From Porticoccaceae bacterium (GTDB lineage: Bacteria; Pseudomonadota; Gammaproteobacteria; Pseudomonadales; Porticoccaceae), in assembly GCA_002691825.1 (NCBI GenBank), contig NZIZ01000021.1, forward strand, positions 1-44,032: a stretch of DNA of 44,032 nucleotides. Direction: 5' to 3'. The first letter of the stretch is position 1. Every line of letters begins with the position of its first letter. The translations under genes were made by a program, and so were the position numbers. The notes under the pieces are model-generated. The model was not told the origin of the DNA. It searched no databases and worked only from the letters and a program-made list of their open reading frames with translations. Shown here one piece after another: positions 7,407-15,805 of the stretch.

Positions 7407-8651
7407 ATGGGCTTTTTTAATCGCACAGATTTAAAACTAAATTTTGGTTTTATACTTACTGTTTTTTTTGTTTTGGCCACTGTGTCTTGTAGCGGTCCGA
7501 TAGAGTTATTGAAAGCGCCGGAGGTTGCAGAAAAAAAAGTACATCCGAAAGATCGCTTGTATGCATACGACAAAAAGATTGGTCGCGTTTTGTCCGTTGG
7601 TAGATGTATGGCAAATGGATCTCGATCCATTCAGCGGTCTTTGGAGTACACGTCCGTCGACCTTCCGTTACTTAAAAGACAATTTGAGGAGTTACGTAAG
7701 AGGCAAGAGACGCTCAATATGGATCGGCAGAGAATTCGCGATGTGGTATACAACACAACGGCTAGTCCACAAAAATTTATGCAACCTTATTCGTATTTGT
7801 CACCATATGCTGAGCTGTGGTATGAAAGTATTACGTCAAACGACTGGCGTTCAATTGATAAGCGTTATGATGAACATATTACCTTTCTCTACAAGACGGC
7901 AGCGATGGTTATAGATTTTCATGACGACATATTTTTGCAGGAGCCAGATTTGGATCGTAGCAGTCTTCTCAGGCCTATGTTTTGTAGCACAGCACTTGAG
8001 ACATTGCTATACGAAAATAAACTCGATCATCCAGCATTTTTTGAGCAGAAGTTGTTACACAATACTCTTGATAATGATATTAAAACGACACGGTGGAAAA
8101 AATATGTTCCAAACCTTTTTTCCGCCTTTAATTCTAAAATAGGCTTGGCGGGTGATTCTCACGTCAGATGGGTTAACCGGCTTGGAGCTTACAAAGATTC
8201 GTGTGACTGTTATGGACAAGTTCAACAAAAATACAAAAGATCTGGGGCCCGCTTCTTTAGTCAAAATCAAGTTTTTGGTGACCTTCTGTGTGGGTCTCTA
8301 GAAGAACAAGAGCTAAATAATCTTGAAAAATATAAGCGAGAACATATAAGTGCAGTTAACGAAGAAAAATATAAGTCCATCAGTAAGCAAAGTGACCTAC
8401 TGGATTTGTTCAAGACGGTAAAACCCGACCGCATTCAAGAGGAGCAAGCTCTCCGCCATCAAGAGCATTTGCAGAGGCAATATATCTCGTTGTTAAATGT
8501 GGCGCGTGCTCAGTTTGCAGACTCCCAGAAAAATAGGGAGCAGAGTTCCCTACAACATTCTCGAGACGCGTTGGTGTGTTTGTATGATGCACGTGCAAAG
8601 ATGCGTGGGAATCAATATTTAGCAGCTGATTTTATCAAGGAAAACGAGTGA
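7407..8651 (+). CDS. Unknown lipoprotein, 414 aa
   Basis: Not recognised. The N-terminus is a lipoprotein signal: two basic residues (Arg6, Lys10), a hydrophobic stretch, then ATVSC with Cys28 as the lipidation site; the -3 residue is Thr, so the lipobox is slightly relaxed. The mature protein is hydrophilic and mainly helical, with Lys/Glu/Gln-rich segments at about 75-110 and 310-380 that could form coiled coils. Seven further cysteines are scattered through it. A WVNRLGAYKDSCDCYGQV stretch and LEYTSVDLPLLKRQFEELR stand out as possible conserved cores. GAGG sits 9-12 bases before the ATG. It would face the periplasm from the inner or outer membrane. Neighbours give no hint of role. Confidence 0.75.
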   Translation: MGFFNRTDLKLNFGFILTVFFVLATVSCSGPIELLKAPEVAEKKVHPKDRLYAYDKKIGRVLSVGRCMANGSRSIQRSLEYTSVDLPLLKRQFEELRKRQETLNMDRQRIRDVVYNTTASPQKFMQPYSYLSPYAELWYESITSNDWRSIDKRYDEHITFLYKTAAMVIDFHDDIFLQEPDLDRSSLLRPMFCSTALETLLYENKLDHPAFFEQKLLHNTLDNDIKTTRWKKYVPNLFSAFNSKIGLAGDSHVRWVNRLGAYKDSCDCYGQVQQKYKRSGARFFSQNQVFGDLLCGSLEEQELNNLEKYKREHISAVNEEKYKSISKQSDLLDLFKTVKPDRIQEEQALRHQEHLQRQYISLLNVARAQFADSQKNREQSSLQHSRDALVCLYDARAKMRGNQYLAADFIKENE

Positions 8652-8858
8652 ACACGGTATCGGCATTCAGCAATGCTGACGCAGTAAGTTAGTTATTTGA
8701 TAAGCAATAGAATAAGTTGTTTGCGAATCGCCTATGTTTTTGTTCGGTCTGAAAACGTAAAATAGATTTGCCGAATATCGCCAGTCATAATACTATCTTC
8801 ACGTGTGCATTCGTAAATTCTTCGAAAAGTGTACCCAGCATTATAAAGAGGCTGAAAA

Positions 8859-9146
8859 GTGTTTCATGTTGGTGATAAAGAATTGTTACTAATTGATGTT
8901 CGTTCCCCTATGGAATGGTCACAGGGTTATTTGGAGTCTGCTGTCAGAGTAGAATGGCAGGACATTTCTGGCGCTATATTATCGCTCGCAGAAGCGTTGG
9001 ACCAGCCTATTGTACTCTATTGTCGGAGTGGACATCGTTCGGGCAAGGCGAAAATGATATTGGAAAATATGGGATTTACGCGAGTTGTGAACGGTGGTTC
9101 TTTGGCCGAAACTGAAGAGTTTCTTAACTCAGCGTGCTGCATATAG
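8859..9146 (+). CDS. Single-domain rhodanese (PspE/GlpE-like sulfurtransferase)
   Basis: 95 aa. LLLIDVRSPMEWSQGYLESAVRV is the typical start of a rhodanese domain and IVLYCRSGHRSGKA is the active-site loop with catalytic Cys55. NMGFTRVVNGGSL is the usual last helix-turn. The family moves sulfane sulfur from thiosulfate or a persulfide to a thiol acceptor. There is no signal peptide, so it is cytosolic. The start is GTG with AGAGG 9-13 bases upstream. A small membrane protein gene follows after 37 bp and may be cotranscribed. The catalytic loop has the six-residue length common to sulfur-specific rhodaneses rather than the longer Cdc25-type loop. Confidence 0.88.
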   Translation: MFHVGDKELLLIDVRSPMEWSQGYLESAVRVEWQDISGAILSLAEALDQPIVLYCRSGHRSGKAKMILENMGFTRVVNGGSLAETEEFLNSACCI

Positions 9147-9183
9147 AATCTAGTATCAGCTATCTTTTGCGGGGTGATGTAGT

Positions 9184-9339
9184 ATGTTACATAGTTTTTT
9201 GTTGTTACTTCTTGTTGCTATTGTTCTGATGATTGCGAGTTTATTGGTGCTCGTACACAAGGTAAAAGATGTAGAGCAGCGAATAAATAGCGGCGAAATC
9301 CAACATTGGACCGATCGTTCGGAGGATAGACAAGAATGA
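9184..9339 (+). CDS. Small single-pass membrane protein, 51 aa
   Basis: ATG at 9184, 51 codons, stop at 9337-9339. A hydrophobic helix (residues about 4-25, LLLLLVAIVLMIASLLVLV) is followed by a charged tail (HKVKDVEQRI and DRSEDRQE) that would be cytosolic or amphipathic. A good ribosome binding site, GGGTGA, lies 6 bases upstream of the ATG. It begins 37 bp after the rhodanese gene, so they may form a two-gene unit. The topology resembles PspB/PspG-like or envelope-stress small proteins only in general; no homology is claimed. Confidence 0.55.
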   Translation: MLHSFLLLLLVAIVLMIASLLVLVHKVKDVEQRINSGEIQHWTDRSEDRQE

Positions 9340-9573
9340 TTGTCTGTTGGGGACGTGAAGAAATTTGGCTCAAAAAAAATATAAACCTTTTGTGCTTTCC
9401 TAGATAGTTTAGGCGAAATAAGAGACCGGATATTTTAATGTTAACGTGTAAATGAGTATTAAATGCGCGACAGTCACGGATATTAAACTTGACAACAAAG
9501 TAATAATTTAGACTTTATGTCTGAACGCTACTAGGTAAGAAGCTGTGTGTTTTGGCAGGAGCTTGTATAAATA

Positions 9574-9975
9574 ATGTTTAAAAAAAGATATTTTGTTGTT
9601 GTTTCAGCACTCTTCATTGTGGCCTTGATGACCACGATTGCAACAATGGAGTCGCCAAATCATGGATCTGTGGTTCATCTTTCTTGTGATCGGATCGACA
9701 GGGAGGCTGATGGGACATTAAAAACGGTTATTACTATAAATTCAAAGAACAATACTATGACTTGGAATGGCGGCACATTTGACGATCTCATTGTAAATGA
9801 ACACCAGTATCAGATCAGAGCGGTGCCCCGCGATCAATGTAAAAGTAAATTAAGTTGTCCAGATGCTACCATGATTGTCAACAGAATCACGTTGGTGGCC
9901 AGTAAAGACCGATATCAAGGATTACAGCAAGATAGAAATCGGCGATACCAATGCACAAAATCTGAACGCGTTTGA
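9574..9975 (+). CDS. Small exported or membrane-anchored hypothetical protein, 133 aa
   Basis: Not recognised. The N-terminus is basic (MFKKR) and followed by a hydrophobic segment (YFVVVSALFIVALMTTIAT) that is either an uncleaved anchor or a signal peptide without a clear cleavage motif. The rest is periplasmic-looking: beta-rich (VVHLSCDRI, TLKTVITINSKNNTMTWNGG, HQYQIRAVP), with Cys in four places that could pair. A CAGGAGC motif sits about 13 bases before the ATG. The C-terminus is basic. It is convergent with another small exported protein gene, with a hairpin between them. Confidence 0.6.
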   Translation: MFKKRYFVVVSALFIVALMTTIATMESPNHGSVVHLSCDRIDREADGTLKTVITINSKNNTMTWNGGTFDDLIVNEHQYQIRAVPRDQCKSKLSCPDATMIVNRITLVASKDRYQGLQQDRNRRYQCTKSERV

Positions 9976-9983
9976 CCTTGATT

Positions 9984-10060
9984 ACTCGGGGTGTGAGACC
10001 GTGCTGAGCGGTCCCAGTGCATGCATAATTTTCTAGGGAGTATTCGGCTACTCCCCGAGT
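9984..10060. terminator. Nested inverted repeats between convergent genes
   Basis: GGGAGTA (10036-10042) and TACTCCC (10049-10055) form a perfect 7-bp stem with a TTCGGC loop. ACTCGGGG (9984-9991) can pair with CCCCGAGT (10053-10060), and GACCG (9997-10001) with CGGTC (10009-10013). The TTCGGC hairpin overlaps the last codons of the minus-strand gene that ends at 10048. There is no T-run on either side, so it is a possible bidirectional, not a classical intrinsic, terminator. Confidence 0.45.
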
Positions 10061-10401
10061 CGAGTCATGACTGAATGAGAGCAAATATCGTATAGTTTTC
10101 CTAATTTGTCACCACTAAACAAAATTTTCGAGAAAACATAGCGATCGCCGATTTCTTTGACAAATAAGCAGCATTGACCAGTTCCAGCATAAATTTTAAT
10201 GTTGGCTTCAGCGAAGGGGTAACAAATATCCTTTCCCTGTGACCAAACGCCAACCACTTTTTGAGAATTTGAACTTCCTTTGTATACATTTTTGCTCAAA
10301 AAATCATGCATCCTTACAGGAGTTGTAGAAGCATATTTTCCGCCAAGCTCTGCGTGTGCTATACCAGCAGTAAGAAGTAGTAGGATTGTTTTTTTTAACA
10401 T
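10048..10401 (-). CDS. Small secreted cysteine-containing protein, 117 aa
   Basis: Not recognised. It has a clean signal peptide: MLKK, a hydrophobic core (TILLLLTAG) and an AHA cleavage site after residue 17, giving a mature protein of about 100 residues starting ELGG. The mature part contains four cysteines (DICYPF, the pair in GQCCLFV, DICSHS), suited to disulfides in the periplasm. A strong AAAGGAGGA ribosome binding site lies about 10 bases before the ATG. The pattern VWSQGKDICYPFAEANIKIYAGTG suggests a small beta fold. It is probably a stand-alone periplasmic or secreted protein; convergent to the 133-aa exported protein. Confidence 0.7.
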   Translation of the reverse strand: MLKKTILLLLTAGIAHAELGGKYASTTPVRMHDFLSKNVYKGSSNSQKVVGVWSQGKDICYPFAEANIKIYAGTGQCCLFVKEIGDRYVFSKILFSGDKLGKLYDICSHSVMTRLGE

Positions 10402-10701
10402 AATCGAAGCGTCCTCCTTTCACAATTTTTGTCATGTCTGCGGTATCGTAAGATAAAATTTTCTGGTCCTTTTGAAAAATCCAGATCATTAGCTGTGATA
10501 GAGTATGCGCTCTAATTTATGGACCAACAAGATTATTTTTGATTGGGTGTTGAAAATACCCACTGAATTATATAATGGTTTTTTGCCATGAATCTTGAGT
10601 TCGTGTCACATAAGATTTTCACAAAAAGATCCCGAAGAGGTTGTGTCTACTCACAAAAATGTTTATAACAGCGGCTGGCTAGTAAATATTGCACAATTCA
10701 A
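10402..10701. other. 300-bp divergent intergenic region
   Basis: AT-rich spacer between two divergent genes; it must contain both promoters. I see no repeat, RNA gene or convincing small ORF in it. Confidence 0.5.
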
Positions 10702-11574
10702 ATGAAAATCAACTATAGGTTACTAAATAATGTAAACCAATTACCGCTTGACAAATTCGAGGTGAAGCCTGATGCGAGTATTTTCGAGAGCTGGGAGTTT
10801 CTTCAATTGGGGGATGGAGATTGCAGCAAATACTTCAGTCGAGGTAAGCCAGGAAATCCCAATGCTCGGGGTAAGCAGTTAAAAATTAAAATAGACCTAT
10901 CAGCTTGGCAAAATCAGGATCGGTCTAAAACATATCTTGCGATTGCTCATAAGCTAGATTTTACACGCCAATCGGAGTATGTCGGCAAAATAACTAAATG
11001 CGATGTTCTTTTCCCGGCTGAGCAGTATAATTTTGTCGCAGATAACTCTGGTAATGTTGCATGGAATCGTGAAGTAAGCACTGACACGACCGATGACGCA
11101 GCTGTGACAGTAGAAATATGCCATGTGCAAGATCATGAGTTGAACGCTACTGCAAGTGTTAAGTGTGGGTGGCAGGGTAAGTTCTTTGTAGTCTCCCGAA
11201 TCTTGGTTGATAAGGGTCTCATGGAGACGATCTCCGGGGACATAAACTCAGGAAATTTTCGATGGTTGACTGTGAGCGTCCTTATAAGCCCATGGAGACT
11301 TCTTGAAGGCACTTTTAAGAATTTGGTGCCGACTGAAGATCTAATTGATGATGAAACTGGATATGATTTTCCCCAGATATCCGAAACCTATTGTAGTGAT
11401 ATGTTTCGGTTTACTTTGGAGCCCTCGATGGAAGATAAAGAGGTTGAGGACCAAACGTTTCAGCTATCTAATCAAATCAATGAATTAGTGAAGATCATCA
11501 AACATCTGAGAACCTTTGTTGTCTTAAACTCTGCGCTTCTCCTCATTCTGGTTGTCGGCAATTTTATTCAGTAG
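10702..11574 (+). CDS. Unknown tail-anchored protein, 290 aa
   Basis: Not recognised. There is no N-terminal signal, but the last 19 residues (FVVLNSALLLILVVGNFIQ) form a membrane helix ending at the C-terminus. It is preceded by an amphipathic helix (QTFQLSNQINELVKIIKHLR) likely to be a coiled coil, so the protein is C-tail anchored with a cytosolic body. The body (about 1-240) is beta-rich and acidic, with few Cys. Segments such as FTRQSEYVGKITKCDVLFPAEQYNF, TVEICHVQDHE and GNFRWLTVSVLISPWRLLEG have the look of a sandwich fold. The 5' end has only a poor ribosome binding site, so the start may be later. Nothing nearby explains its role. Confidence 0.65.
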   Translation: MKINYRLLNNVNQLPLDKFEVKPDASIFESWEFLQLGDGDCSKYFSRGKPGNPNARGKQLKIKIDLSAWQNQDRSKTYLAIAHKLDFTRQSEYVGKITKCDVLFPAEQYNFVADNSGNVAWNREVSTDTTDDAAVTVEICHVQDHELNATASVKCGWQGKFFVVSRILVDKGLMETISGDINSGNFRWLTVSVLISPWRLLEGTFKNLVPTEDLIDDETGYDFPQISETYCSDMFRFTLEPSMEDKEVEDQTFQLSNQINELVKIIKHLRTFVVLNSALLLILVVGNFIQ

Positions 11575-11962
11575 GTGGCGGGCTGATAGCTTCTCTTATG
11601 CTAACGAATCTAAGCATTGAGAGGGCTTTTGGGGTGAGTGGATTTAGGCATTGTGAAAATACACAAACTTTTTCAACGGCTAGTCTCTTTTCTAGTCTGC
11701 GTTGAGTGCTAGATATAAATCCAATCACGGAATTAATTCGAATCAGTTAGGGCGTAAAGCGTGAATGCGACGCACCATCCGCTCCGTTGGAGGCTGAAGA
11801 ACTTTTTGCGAAATAGCGGTCCGCGCATCGGAAAATTGTTTAAGACTTGTGCGTAACTCCGTTGTTTAGCAAGATATCGCCTTGTCTAACCTACCTCAAT
11901 TATGTGGATTCAAGGTCCTATAGCAAAACGAAGCACTTTTACATAAAAAAGAGATCAATTAA
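11575..11962. other. 388-bp intergenic region before carboxylesterase
   Basis: No supported gene. Two short frames (35 codons from about 11599 and 31 codons at 11761-11856) lack strong evidence. No terminator with a T-run was seen after the tail-anchored protein gene. Confidence 0.5.
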
Positions 11963-13792
11963 TTGAATAATATAACATTATGCTGGTTTTTCATCATCAC
12001 AATTTTTATCCAAGGTTGCACATTGTCCTTGCGGGAGTCATCTATTATTTTGATTCAAACTTCTGGTGGATTGGTTTCTGGTTACGAGTCAAGCATTGGT
12101 GGAAAACCCCTTAAAACGTGGGTAGATATCCCTTATGCGCAGCCGCCCACAAATGACTTGCGATGGCGAGCCCCGCGTGCGTTGGCTGAAACTTCGAATA
12201 GAATTATTCCGCCCGAGGTAACGTTTTGTGTGCAAGAGTCCAGCACTTATGGTGCTGTTCAAGGGGATGGCATAGTCGGGAGCGAGGATTGTTTGTACCT
12301 GGATATTCGATCACCTATGAATGTGTCAAATGAACTGCTTCCTGTCATGGTCTGGATTCATGGAGGAGGAAATGTTACGGGGTCAAAAGATTACTATGAT
12401 TTCTCTCGCTTGGTTGTCGAGGAGAAGGTGGTCGTAGTGAGTATTAATTACCGGCTCGGCGGTCTTGGGTGGTTTACTCACCCAGCGATTCAAAAGTTCC
12501 AGACAGGGGATGATCAGTCTTCGAACTTTGGTACTCTAGACATAATTCAGGCACTTAACTGGATAAAGCAAAACATCGATAAATTTGGAGGAAACTCTGA
12601 AAATGTGACGATTTTCGGAGAATCGGCGGGCGCACATAATGTGTTAACTTTACTTGTTGCCCCTAACGCCAAAGGGTTGTTCCACAAAGCGATTGTGCAA
12701 TCTGGTTACACTAGCAGTGCTTCATTAGAGAGCGCCTATAATAAGCATGCTTTTGACCCATTTGTTTATCGTGGATCTTGGCAGATGGTTCGCAACCTAT
12801 TTCCACACAGTCAATCTATTTTACTTGATTCTCAAGAGGGTCGAGAACATTTAAGTGTCATCCGAAATAGTTTGAGAGCGTTGGATGCTAGAGATTTTAT
12901 TGGTGCATATGTCGAGTATCGAGATGAGGACTACATGCCTCTCACCACATCTGATGGAATTGTAATTCCAATGGAGGGTCTGGAAAAAGCTCTCAAGAAT
13001 CCAAAGTACAAAAAGGATGTGTCTGTGATCATAGGCAGCACCAAAGACGAGCTCTCATTCTGGCTTGGAACTCACAGATATTTTGTCGAAGAGTATCATC
13101 CCTACACGAGGTTACTTCCGAAAGGCTTGAGATTGAAAGATAAAAATCTTTATAACTTTTGGCGCAACATTCGGTCGCATGCATGGAAGTTGCGGGGCGT
13201 CGATCATGTTTTAAGTGCGCTAGAGATTGCTGGCTACAAATCGTTATATGCTTATCGATTTGATTGGGATGATCAAAAAAGTTCCATGTTTGCAAATATC
13301 CCGGAAATCATGGGAGCGGCACATGCTACAGATGTAGCATTTCTAACTGGGCGGTATATTTATGGCCCTATCGGAAGCTATATGTACCCTAAGGGTCGGT
13401 CTCGCGATCAAATGGAAAGAACGATGATGATGGCTTGGAGTGATTTCGCACGTTTTGGAAGCCCTGATAAAAGGCTACCGTTGAATTGGGAGAAATATAA
13501 TCAAGATCGGGGCAAATTCTTGAAGCTAGACAAAGATGAAGATCTAAAAATGGGCTTTGAGACAGAAACTATGGATTCTTTATTAAAAAAGGTTGCGGAT
13601 TCGGTTTTTTTAGGACCGATTCAAAAATGTCTTCTTGTTTGGGAGTCACTTGTGAATATCGGTGACCCAGACATCGATCGTTACAACGTTTGGGAAGATA
13701 GTGTTTGCTCGGCCTATGATATTACATTAGAGAGAAAAAGAATTTCAGCGCAATTAAAACGTGAACACGGCGGCACCTCGGTTTTTGAGTAA
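11963..13792 (+). CDS. Type B carboxylesterase, lipoprotein
   Basis: 609 aa, alpha/beta-hydrolase of the carboxylesterase/cholinesterase family. The N-terminus is a short lipoprotein signal ending IQGC (Cys19), so the enzyme is probably membrane-tethered in the periplasm. Family motifs follow: GGLVSGYE, SEDCLYLDI (about 107-115), the oxyanion-hole WIHGGG (131-136), SINYRLGGLGW and FGGNSENVTIFGESAG. The predicted triad is Ser221 (GESAG), Glu363 (in TKDELSF) and His454 (in GAAHATD). Start is TTG at 11963 after AAGAGAT; no other start keeps the lipobox. It would cleave carboxylic esters; the natural substrate is unknown. The gene is followed by an acyl-CoA dehydrogenase 138 bp downstream, possibly a separate unit. 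Confidence 0.9.
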   Translation: MNNITLCWFFIITIFIQGCTLSLRESSIILIQTSGGLVSGYESSIGGKPLKTWVDIPYAQPPTNDLRWRAPRALAETSNRIIPPEVTFCVQESSTYGAVQGDGIVGSEDCLYLDIRSPMNVSNELLPVMVWIHGGGNVTGSKDYYDFSRLVVEEKVVVVSINYRLGGLGWFTHPAIQKFQTGDDQSSNFGTLDIIQALNWIKQNIDKFGGNSENVTIFGESAGAHNVLTLLVAPNAKGLFHKAIVQSGYTSSASLESAYNKHAFDPFVYRGSWQMVRNLFPHSQSILLDSQEGREHLSVIRNSLRALDARDFIGAYVEYRDEDYMPLTTSDGIVIPMEGLEKALKNPKYKKDVSVIIGSTKDELSFWLGTHRYFVEEYHPYTRLLPKGLRLKDKNLYNFWRNIRSHAWKLRGVDHVLSALEIAGYKSLYAYRFDWDDQKSSMFANIPEIMGAAHATDVAFLTGRYIYGPIGSYMYPKGRSRDQMERTMMMAWSDFARFGSPDKRLPLNWEKYNQDRGKFLKLDKDEDLKMGFETETMDSLLKKVADSVFLGPIQKCLLVWESLVNIGDPDIDRYNVWEDSVCSAYDITLERKRISAQLKREHGGTSVFE

Positions 13793-13828
13793 TATTGCGC
13801 TGGGCATTTAAGCAGAACTTTTTGTATT

Positions 13829-13844
13829 GTAGACGAATGTCTAC
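13829..13844. promoter_or_regulatory. Palindrome GTAGAC-N4-GTCTAC, possible TetR-type operator
   Basis: GTAGAC (13829-13834) and GTCTAC (13839-13844) are exact reverse complements around GAAT, 86 bp upstream of the acyl-CoA dehydrogenase start. Many TetR-family repressors of fatty-acid and drug genes bind short palindromes of the TAGAC/GTCTA kind. The match is by appearance only. Confidence 0.4.
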
Positions 13845-13930
13845 TGGTGATAGTGTCGAAGTCAATTGGCTATTGTAATCAGTCGGAAGTTTGGATCTTG
13901 CTACGGCGCCTGAAATAATTGGAGACTCTT

Positions 13931-15709
13931 ATGGATAAATATCGAGCGCCTCAAAGAGACATTACTTTTCTTTTGGAGGAATTGGTTGGCTATGAGGAGC
14001 ATTGCAAGTTGCCGGGTTTCGAGCACGCAACGACTGATGTTGTAAATGCGGTTTTGACTCAAGGTGCAAAGTTCTTTGAGGATGTTGTTGCCCCAACTAA
14101 TTCCGTTGCGGACGAGGAGGGTGCCACTCTACTCAAGCAGGGGGTCAGAGCAGCACCGATATTTCAAGAGGTGTATAAGCGAATGATCGATGAGGGATGG
14201 CATTGTCTGAATGGCGATGTTGATTTTGGTGGTGCCGGATTACCGAGTGTTGTCGATCTTGCGAATCAAGAGATGCTGCAATCCTCTAATATGTCGCTTA
14301 GTCTTTTGCCCATGCTTTCACGCGGTGTTATTCATGCACTTACTTTGTTTGGCTCTGAAGCACAAAAGAAGAAGTATCTGGAAAAATTGATTAATGGGTG
14401 CTGGACAGGAACGATGAACCTCACTGAATCTCAGGCGGGTAGTGATCTGTCGCTAATCCAAACTAAGGCTAGGCAATGCGGAGATCATTACTTGGTTACT
14501 GGCCAAAAAGTGTATATAACATGGGGCGATCATGATCTATCAGAGAACATAATTCATCTTGTGCTAGCAAGGGTGACAGGTGCCCCTGCGGGAAATGATG
14601 GAATCTCACTATTTATTGTCCCAAAGTTTTTGGTTGGTGACGACGGCAGCCTTGGGTTACGTAACGATGTATTTTGTCTGGGCCTTGAAAAAAAACTAGG
14701 AATCAATGCAAGTCCTACCTGTACGATGTCGTTTGGAGAAACAGATGGGGCAGTTGGATACTTGGTTGGCAAGGAAAATCAAGGGTTAATGTGTATGTTT
14801 GCGATGATGAATAATGCGCGGTTGTCCGTCGGTCATCAGGGAGTAGCTATTGGAGAACGTGCATTTCAGAAGGCGGTACAGTATGCCCTTGGCAGAGTTC
14901 AAGGTGCGTTATCTGGTGGGATTGCTCCAGTTCCGATCATTAATCATCCGGATGTAAAGCGGATGCTACTGTTAATGCGTGCATTGACTGATGCTGGTCG
15001 AGCATTATCCTTTTTCACTGTGGCCGCCGAAGACAGGAGTACCCGTCACCCAAATGAATCAGTAAGAGAAAGAGATTCTAGATGGGTAGAAATATTGACT
15101 CCATTGGTCAAAGGATGGTGCACTGAGATCTCGATGGAGGTCACATCTTTAGGGGTTCAAGTTCATGGAGGCATGGGTTTTATAGAGTCGACAGGTGTTT
15201 CTCAACTTATGCGTGACTCTAGAATCTTGCCGATTTATGAGGGTACTAATGGCATTCAGGCTCTTGATTTTATTGGTAGGAAGTGTTTGCGTGATGGAGG
15301 CAGTGGGTTGTCCTCTATAGTCGATGAGATGCACAAAACTGTTGACGCTACGAAGTCAGGGAGTGAAAGGGTAATAGTGCTGATTGAATCTTTAAAATGT
15401 GCTGCGAATCAATGCACAGATGCCATTAATGAGGTTCTGACCCGACCAAGGCGAAGTCCTGAAATAGCGTATAACTTTTTGATGGTTTTTGGAAACTCTA
15501 TAAGTTTTTGGCTGCTTGTTAGGTTGGCTATCTCGGCGCAGCGTTGTATTGATGAGGGAGCTCAAGATACGCTTTATGAGCAAAAGATTGTCACTGCCCA
15601 GTTTTTCACGGATCATATTCTCAGCCGGAATGATGGGTTCCTGAAAATTATACTCTCAGAAAAGAGTACATTGAATCGAATAAGTAGCGACCATTTTATT
15701 CGGCCGTGA
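13931..15709 (+). CDS. Acyl-CoA dehydrogenase, DmdC/FadE long-type
   Basis: 592 aa from ATG 13931. I chose this over the in-frame TTG at 13919 because GGAG at 13921-13924 is a well-spaced ribosome binding site and MDKYRAPQRDITFLL is the normal start of the family. The N-terminal helical domain contains WHCLNGDVDFGGAGLP. The middle beta domain has WTGTMNLTESQAGSDL (FAD contact) and TGQKVYITWGDHDL. The C-terminal helices include EVTSLGVQVHGGMGFIE and the catalytic base in YEGTNGIQALD (Glu437). The length (about 590) and the extra C-terminal region are those of the 3-methylmercaptopropionyl-CoA dehydrogenase (DmdC) group, which also holds general acyl-CoA dehydrogenases. No DmdA or DmdD is in the window, so DMSP metabolism is not claimed. 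Confidence 0.9.
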   Translation: MDKYRAPQRDITFLLEELVGYEEHCKLPGFEHATTDVVNAVLTQGAKFFEDVVAPTNSVADEEGATLLKQGVRAAPIFQEVYKRMIDEGWHCLNGDVDFGGAGLPSVVDLANQEMLQSSNMSLSLLPMLSRGVIHALTLFGSEAQKKKYLEKLINGCWTGTMNLTESQAGSDLSLIQTKARQCGDHYLVTGQKVYITWGDHDLSENIIHLVLARVTGAPAGNDGISLFIVPKFLVGDDGSLGLRNDVFCLGLEKKLGINASPTCTMSFGETDGAVGYLVGKENQGLMCMFAMMNNARLSVGHQGVAIGERAFQKAVQYALGRVQGALSGGIAPVPIINHPDVKRMLLLMRALTDAGRALSFFTVAAEDRSTRHPNESVRERDSRWVEILTPLVKGWCTEISMEVTSLGVQVHGGMGFIESTGVSQLMRDSRILPIYEGTNGIQALDFIGRKCLRDGGSGLSSIVDEMHKTVDATKSGSERVIVLIESLKCAANQCTDAINEVLTRPRRSPEIAYNFLMVFGNSISFWLLVRLAISAQRCIDEGAQDTLYEQKIVTAQFFTDHILSRNDGFLKIILSEKSTLNRISSDHFIRP

Positions 15710-15805
15710 CCATTAAATAAGAGCGTCGGAGTGCTAATTCGGGCAAAGCAACAACAAACATTTTTTCGAACCATGTGATAGACTCACAAGCGAGAAAAAA
15801 TATCC

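Noticed and set aside
11761-11856. 31-codon basic GTG frame before the carboxylesterase
   Set aside because: Too short, no conservation to lean on, weak ribosome binding site; chance is likely.
13919-13930. TTG start four codons upstream in the acyl-CoA dehydrogenase
   Set aside because: The proposed start overlaps the GGAG ribosome binding site that serves the ATG at 13931.
13931-15709. Calling the dehydrogenase a dedicated DMSP-pathway DmdC, with the ligase at 41622 as DmdB
   Set aside because: Both families have many general members and no dmdA or dmdD is present in the window.
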